Shown here one piece after another: positions 53,101-62,100 of a DNA stretch of 64,000 nucleotides (positions are counted from its first letter, which is position 1; each line of letters begins with the position of its first letter). The notes under the pieces are model-generated. The model was not told where the DNA came from and searched no databases. It was given only the letters and a program-made list of their open reading frames with translations. The stretch is from Paracentrotus lividus (taxonomy: Eukaryota; Echinodermata; Echinoidea; Camarodonta; Echinidae): positions 19,162,866-19,226,865 of the forward strand of contig CALNVZ010003433.1 of assembly GCA_940671915.1 (NCBI GenBank). The letters run 5' to 3'. A program made the position numbers and the translations under genes.

Positions 53101-56100
53101 AAAATGTGCTTTTTCCTTACATGAACTTTTTTTTCTTTTAAAAGATCACTTACCTCCCAGTTTGATTCTTCCTCTGACACTTCACCCAGATCTAAGTCAA
53201 ACCCCGGAGCGGCAGCTGGGGTGACTGTGTTCCCTTTGGCCTCTGGTTCCTTCCTCTCGGGTGTGGCAGGGAGGGTCCAGGTTGCCCCCATCTCTTTCTG
53301 CGGCTCAATGGAGTCTGTCATCCACTCATCATCGTGATCATCTTGAGTGGACTTGGTGACCCTCTCCTCGTCTTCCGTTTCGGTCTGCTCCAGGGTGGAT
53401 GCAGGAGAGATGGGCCGCTGTTGTCTTGGTAGAACTGGAATCTTGTTTCTGAAGAAGTAAATTAGCATGTAGAGGAATATTCAATGGAGTCAGGTACATG
53501 TACTATATATAGATGTTTTGTGTAATTAAAATAACTTTGTCAGGTCATTTCAGAACATGGTTAAAATAGGTACATATAGATAAACTAATCATTTTAATCT
53601 CAAGATGTTTTGGTAATGCCTAACTCCTATACAGAAACAATCGCTTTGTTAAATTGCTCAATACTATGAACTTTTCGCGAACCTGAAATAATCGCGGTTG
53701 TCACGCATGGTTTCCACAAATCATTTTCATTTAAAGGTGAAACAAAGACACAAAATGATATATCAATGTCTGATAATTTGTCTTATACAACGTTTTTTCA
53801 TACATGGTCAACATGAGGGATGTTCAATTTTTTTTCATCATGCATATATGCAGGATTAGTATACAACAGGTTAATCACACCCCCATCCCTGAAGATGCTC
53901 CAAAATCATATTTCATTCAAGTTGGGCTAAGGGGAAATATAGACCTTGTTGACACTAAATCTTACCTTGTTGCCTTGAGTTCAACAAGAGAGGGCACTCT
54001 TGCAAGTAGACTCTTTGCCTTCTCCATGCTGATTCCACTAACATTCTGATTATTGATAAAATGAATCTGATCACCCACTTGCACGCTTCCATCTTGAGCC
54101 ATAGGAAGTCCATTTACTACCTCCTTGACAAACAACCCCGACCCCTGATCCGTGACCTCTAATCCCAAGAGCAATCCCAGTTGACCTTTCTTATTCTTCT
54201 TTATGACGACCGTAGGAAGATCTTCAAGACCGGGTGCATCCGTCGCCTCCGGCTCTTCCTCCAAGCTACTGGCGTGCTGGGACTTTTGGAGTTTGGGTCT
54301 TGCACTGAACGCCTCTCTCAGGTTTACTTTAGATGTCGGTGTGGTCGACTCCACGGAGGCAACATCTGACCAATCATCGTCGTTCTCGCTCGCAGATGGA
54401 CTCATCGAGCTATCCTTGAGGGTTTGACCACCAGCTGGAGATAGACCAGGGCGAGCATGGACATCCATCGCTGCCTGAGGAACAATGGCCTCTCTTACGG
54501 GAGATGCAGAGTTGTTGGTCTTGGTGACAGCTTTGGTTGGAGATGGTGTTGGCTGGTTTGACTTTGAAGATGGGTGGGCGACTTTTAGAGTGACCTCTTT
54601 AGGTGTCATACGCAAGAAGGAGACAGCATCAAAATGGCTCATGCCTTTCATGCTACGGCCATTGACCTACAGAATGAAAGAGGGTCATTTAATGTCAGAC
54701 AGTGAGATAGTTTGATTTGAAATCTTTAGCTATTCATTTCAGCAAATAAAATTTCCAACCCCATCCACAAAAATCTACAATAGCCCTGTAGTTTTGTCTT
54801 TCTGTATATATTGTCAATTGAATGTAAGAAGACTGTTTATCCACTACTGTCCCATTATAGACATATAAAAAACATATTCACCCTCTCACCACATAATAAC
54901 ACAGAATGAATTCTCAATGCTGGCTCTCAATAGAAACAAATTTTGTTGAATTATTGAATACATTCATTGGTAAGCTACTTTGTTTTGTTAAGGGGACTCA
55001 TATCTATGAGAAATGTTTAAATTTAGTCCAAAGATTAAGTTTTGAGGTAAGGACATGAAAAGGTATGTCAAATAGTCCTCGTCAGTATTTCAGTATATAC
55101 ATGTATAGTTATGTTCTGCGTTACTTGTTTCAAACTTGCACTAAATCTGATCTATGATACAGTAGTATGTTTAACACCAAACAGATGATTTTACTAGTAA
55201 TCCATATAAGCATGAATCATTGCACCATTGTTAAAAATATGAAAACTTTCACAAATCAAGGGGATAAATATTCTCCCTTCCGTACCTCCAAGATCTTGTC
55301 TCCTTTGCGTAGTCTTCCATCAGAGATGGCTGGTTCCTGTAGGATGTCTTTGATGTAGCATCCTCCAGTATTGGCTCCACCAGCCACTGTGAACCCTAGA
55401 CCTCCATGCTGAGGCTTCACTAGATGGACAACAAATGCATCACCCTGAAACAGAATAGTAGTATAATATAAAATCACATTTAGAAAGAGTATATTTAAAT
55501 TCTATTTTATTTGATAAGGTTTTTTAAGTGAAAAACATTCAAGAAAACAGCTAAAAGCTGATGGGAAAAGCAGGAGAAGAAGGCCCAAAGACGTCATGGA
55601 AGGGAATAGTCAGGAGAGAAAGTGTTCAAGTTGGATTGCTTGATGATGATGGTGGAGATGAAATGGGGAGAAAGATCAAACGGATGAAATTGGGAGTAAG
55701 GATGAAAGCAAACGCCTCTGCTCCTCCGTAGAAAAGGGCTCACTATGATAGATGATGACAATGATTTCAATTCATAGCTAATCAAAATGCCATAAGATTA
55801 GATTCATTTGTACATTGACATTTCTATCAATGTCCCTGATTTACAGATCAAGATAAATTTTATAATTTTAGAATAATAAAAATTCCTTTATGCTATTGCC
55901 ATAAAATTAAAGAGTGCACAGTTCTTCAGTACATGAAATGTATACTTTCAATACATGCCACGATCTAAAAAAGTAGTTTTTTTAAAGACATCATCATCGA
56001 TATTTCTACAACATTTAAAGTTTTATACAATTTTACATAGATTCTTATAGCAAACAAATAAAAAATTATCATCGTTAAATCCGTTGCAATACATTTATTC

Positions 56101-59100
56101 TTGTACCTCTTCATAATCAATAGATGGTTCTGACATGATCTGCTGCATCTTCCTTGGAGAGCTCTCTGTGCTTGAGCTAGGAGACAGGAGAGGTTTCCCC
56201 TTCATCCCAAAGTCCTGCGACTTCCTTAGGGGAATCTTGGACTTGATCTCCACCGCACCAAGCTTAGGCAGGGACGACGACACCTCCGCAAAGGCACTCC
56301 TATCAACGGTGGCCATCTTGGATAAAGCCGATGGCTTCTCCACTGGAGAGCTTCGATCGGAGGCATCTTCCTCCTGGACATCTTCTTCGTCTGCAGAGTG
56401 CGGAGGGGAGGTAGGGGGCGGTGGAGGAGGAGGTGGGAGGTCATTGATGGTGGGGGAGAGAGGGGGGTTGGAGATCTTGGAGTCGGGGGATAGGGAAGGT
56501 GAGCTGAAAGGACTTGAGAGGATTGTTGAGTTGTTGGCAGCAGCAGCAGCAGTGGTGTCCAGGGGAGGAGGAGGGGTAGCCTTTTGCTTGACTGGGGATT
56601 CTTCAGTCTTCTGAATAGAAAAGGGAAGATAGTAAGAGTACACGTAGCAGTAAAAAAAGTATCAGATACACAGGCTTTATACAAACGTTGCAATTTTTGG
56701 ACTCGCCGACATATTGTTGAAAAGAAGGTCACGATAAACTGCAAACTTTCTGGCAACTTTTTATGACCCAGACAAAAACCTAAATGGAATATTAAGTTCT
56801 CAATCATTTGTATTAAGATACATGTAAATGCAGGATTTTACTTTGGGGAAAACTCCAGATATAAAACTGGAGTAAAAAGATCATGAAAAGTTTGAGAAAT
56901 AGAATAGCAAAGTCAAAAATCTTGTTATTGATCAAAGACACAATATACGTGTATCCTTCACGGTGTATTAATGAAAAAAATATGAACATGTACATGTAGA
57001 TCTGTTTGTACTTTTGAATGACCAAAAACAAAAATAAAATAACTTTTATTTGTTCAATATGCTGATTTAAAATATCGAATCTTAATTTACTGAAAGTAAA
57101 GGAAAAGGAAGAGAAACATTAAAAATATTTTTTTTTTCTGTTGAAGAAATTAAAATTTATGAACTTTGGAGGAAAAATGAACACCTAGTGATGTTTGAGC
57201 AAGAGGTTACAGAGTTAGCCAATTTATGTTTGACTAATCATAGTTTCACATTTTACTCTTGATGTTGCATGTAGGTTTACCTTTGCAAGAAGCCTGAGAA
57301 GTTCCTCATCACTAGGTCGGCACAGGAGAAGCTTCACATTTTGCTGAGCACCTCGTAATTTAGCCACCGTTTCCTAGGTAAATATGAAAAAGAAAGCAAA
57401 AATATATTTAACAAAAGAGTGCATTAGACATTAATTTGGCATTGGTAAATCAAATTGAAATGTACATTTGTGTAAACAATGAAATAACAACTTGCTGTAG
57501 GAAAACAGAAAAAAAAATAATGAAAAGAGAATTTGAAATATTGCAACATAATAAGAAAATTTTGAATTAGGAAAAAATGGTAAATCTTTACAAGGTTGTT
57601 CCGTAATTCCACTAAATGCTTCCTATGGAAATCAGACTGTTTAACTGACAAAATGCCCATCTGACAAGTCCCCATTTGTAACATGCGAGAGTGAATAATT
57701 TAAACATTATTTTAGCATTCACATATTACAAATAAACATGTAACAATAATTTTCTGACTATCTGTACCTTTTGCTTCCAAAAGCGAACCAACAAGTCAAC
57801 AGATTTCATCTGGACGTTTGAATCTCTTCTCAATATGTATGTCATTAATCTATAATTTACTTGTATAATACAGCATAACAATCACAATATCCAACACTTT
57901 GAAGATTCCATATTCCATTTGGTACAATGATACAGTTACTACTGATGACACCAAATTTCTATTTTGTTTGGGTGCTGTCAAACACACAAGTGAAAGTTTG
58001 TAATCCAAAGTAATCCAATAGCATGACAGAAGAGAATCCAAAGTTTCCTTAAATATGATAATCTATCCAATTAGTCAGGCAAGGTAAAAAAGTATGCTTC
58101 ACTTTAATATCAATAATATTTCATCAAAGAGATAGTAAGAAAAACAAACAGAACTCGCTTATTCTAAACATATACATATTGGAATGGTTGCCAGAACAAA
58201 CAGAGTTTAGAAACAGAATTTAGAATACTATTCGATTGTAGAATTGTTGGCAGATAAATTTGTGAAATCTCCAACAAGATCATACTCAATCAACACAGTA
58301 TGTGTCACTCCGCCGCACTAACAAATTTAATAACATTCCCCCCAAATTCAAGTCAGGCGGGCATGAACTTGGACCGTCAAACGAGACAATGTTCACTTCC
58401 TCACTCCGATTACAGTTAGTGTGAAACGAAGGCTGTCTATTTTGAAAAGGAACATCCTAAAATAGGAGTTCATTACTCAGTTCTTCATATTGTTTGGGAC
58501 AATACTGGCAAAAAGTGATGATGAGCATATTAATTAATAACCACATTGTTTCAAATTTGTTATCCGCAACAAATTTGTTATCACTTGTCAATTGCCCCAC
58601 TTTTACAATGTCAGAAAGAACTTTTTAAATTCAGCTATTTTTTTTTATTTGAATTAATTCAAAATGTATATCATTTCCTCTGGAAAAAAAAAGAAGAAAT
58701 TGTATACGTGTTCTGGGGTTTTTCCACTACCAGATTTTTATCTATATTTTTAAAACCATCTGATCACTTTTATAGCTTCCCATTACTATTTTACCGTGTC
58801 ACTTTTTAGGGAAAATGCTTCTTACATATAGCTACATCACCTAATTTATGGAATAAATTATTGATCATTGACTTGTGCTAACTATGACATCTTTAAAAAA
58901 TTACATATCTATGTTGAAAACATTTAATGCTCGGCATGAGTGTGTGATACTCATTCAAATTTATATTTCTTGTGCACCTCTGAATAAACATTCTCAATAG
59001 ATGGCAACATGTTCAAGTGTGTATCAATTTACTTATAATAGTGTATATAATTAAATAATTTAAACTCTAGAAAGAATATAGGCCTACAATATCTGTTCAA

Positions 59101-62100
59101 AAGTTTGGGGCTCACAGCAAAGATATACGAGGCAATCTCTTTGCTCAAAAGGGGTGTAGTTTCACATACTAGATTAAAGATAGATTTTCCTAAACTCCAG
59201 ACAGCAGAATTAAATGAAAACTTATCAAATTTGTTAAATATAGAAGTAGCTCAAGATAACTTCTAATCTAAATCCCTGTTTAATTCTGAACATCCAAGTT
59301 AATCCACTTCTCATGAATTTCAAATGAAGATAATGTGATCCTCTTTCGACGATCTTGCGACCAACATTGACTAAGACAGCCTAACAAGACATGCACACAG
59401 GCTTTCCCCCAATAAGTCAGTACAAATTTAGCACATGATTAATCCCAGAGGGGAAAATAAAAATGTGGATGTGGCCTTTGATTCTTGGCAGATTCATAAT
59501 TATGTATTAAAGTTTCTCAATTTATCAGTTTGAGGAACAAAAAATATATCTTTGACTTTCTTAATCCCAAATGACATGGCCTAAACAGAACATTTAACAC
59601 AAAATCAGATTCACTAACGACTAGACTTCAGGATGAATACATTCGTGTAATAGCTTCATATTGTGGGTATTTTTTAGGAAATATAACTCACTTTTGACTG
59701 ATCAATATCACAAGTTTGCGTCTCACTGTTGTTGTAGCATGCCAGTTTTCCTGTGTTTCGCAATCTATTCTTCTTTCCTTTCTTTCTCTCTTTCTTTTCT
59801 TTCTAGACTATCTCATTGGATATTTCTATGTTGTTTTGTCCTTATGTATGTATTTCATTAGTTATCAATGTATAAGTTTTAAACCTTTTGATGTTGTTCT
59901 TTTGTTGTATTTTATGTCTTACATGTATGTAAAAATCCTGGGTAAAATTTCCATTTTTATTTTACTATAATTTTGGAAGAAATAAAATTTGAATTGAACT
60001 GAATAAACATTTGAAGGGAATTAGTACAAATTACATATAGACAATGCCAGTTCTATATATATATATATATATATGACAGACTTTCTCAATCCCAATGTTC
60101 ATGCAAAAGTGCAAATATAATTAATATGTAGCTGGAAACTTTACTATGATCAGACTATTAAAGTCTCCAGGCGAGACACAATTCCTTTTTTAATAGTTAC
60201 CACAAGTGTGAAATGCTCTAGAAATACCCTGACTACTTTAAACAGATAAATTTGCTTTTATAATCAAATCAATGCTTCCCACTATAAAGTAATTATTATT
60301 TTAGAGACTCCCCCTTCTTTTTTTGGCTCAAGACTGTAATTATTGATTTCAACAAATCATACAGGAAGTTACATTATTCATCATTAAATCTTTTCATATC
60401 CTTTAAAACATATCATGAAAAATTTGCTTACAAATTTATCTTTATCTATAAACTATTTGTGTTACATACCACAAAAGATACTTGTGGAATCAAACAATTT
60501 TGGGGGTTATACAATTTTTTCACAAGTTTAATTAATAGGTGTTCCCAACTACAAGCATTGTATACTTTCTAGAGATGAATACATTCTATCACTTCAAATG
60601 ATTTTCATTGTATCTATTATGGAAGGACTTTGCTGCAGACACAGGATTCACGATAATTGTGTTATTTTTGTGACTAAAAATCTAATAATATATCTTTTAA
60701 TAATTTCATGACTTGTTTCCAGGTGACATTTTCTCTCTAATACCAGAAAATAATTGTTTTGGCAAGAGTACACAAAAATAAAATTAACAAGTATGTTAAA
60801 CTGTACATTGTAAGCCATAACTAAATATAGGCCTCTGCGGGAACATGTAAATTCCAGATATTAAAACTGTAATGTTGCAATCACTTCTCGTAAAAACCTT
60901 GAAAATAGTTATAGAAAGTGCATGCATTCTAGAACAATGTGCAAGGGCAAATTTGCCGCTTCCAAACCACCAAAATAGTTTGTGGTTTATTTTTTGGGAG
61001 TTAAATGGGAAGAGTAATTGGAATTAGAGAAAGGGTTGGAAAGCGGATCCTATCAATTATTCACTCAATGATAACAAGCTCTTAGAGAGTTGGCTGTCAG
61101 AGGCCTGTTCCCATTACTTTATATCCTGCTCTACATGTCTCTTGCTGTATAGGGCAGTTCCAAGGTAACGGAGAGACATTCAGAAGCAACTTTTCAAGAT
61201 TCAAACACATTTTTCATCCATACTTTAATCCTTATGTACAAAGAAATGGTTCATGACAAAAGCTGATGGTACCCTCTTTTCAAAATGATAATTCTTTTTA
61301 TAGTGATGCTCTTAATTAATGAGATATGAATATTCATAAACATGGTTACGGAGTGAACTTTAAATGGCTATCACAATTTTGAGTTATTGATTGGATACTT
61401 GCATAAGAAAATTGGTTGAATATTTTCTTAATTATGACTTAAGACTTGAACCAACGGAGTGACGGTTATGGAGTGACATCTGGTTTCCCGGTCTTTTTTG
61501 TGAGGAGAAATGCATTATAAAGAAATATTAATATTAAAGTTTGTTAGAGTATTCCATGATAATTACATTAAGCTAAAATAATCGGCAAAAAGCGACTAGA
61601 TATAAGAAGAGGCATTAAAAACACCATAGTCCCATATGTGCAAATTTGGGTGGGATAAATTATTCAGCGCAAGAAAACTGAATCACATAATTTTTTAACT
61701 TAAATGACTGGTTGTAATGTAAAGAAGCCTTTGTGGTAATTTCAGATCCTAGTTTGCATTTTCAAAGGCACAGGACCACATTAAAGTTTCAGCTCTATGT
61801 CCTGTTTTGCTTGGAATTGCCCTACATGTATATACTACACATATCAATTGCTCTTTACTGATGATAACTGTTTCTTATAAAGTACTAAATGTATACAGTA
61901 ATACGTATTCTGACCAAAGTGAATTAATACGGTATATTATTTCATGTATGAGGTCATTGGGTTAAATTATGATCTCGTACAAACAGCGAACACTCTCCAC
62001 TCCTGCGAGGGAATATTCCAGCTAGTTGTCTTTTAGAAGTGCATGGATACTAATCCAAATAAAACAACATAATTTACATCCTTTGAGGTGGGTAGAAGCA

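Noticed and set aside
53016..53153. Extension of the linker ORF past 53154
   Set aside because: It reads through the GTAAGT donor into intron and the end of the foldback element.
56135..56614. 159-aa Gly/Leu-rich + strand ORF
   Set aside because: Antisense of the proline-rich PTPN13 exon; the glycine run is the complement of the proline run.
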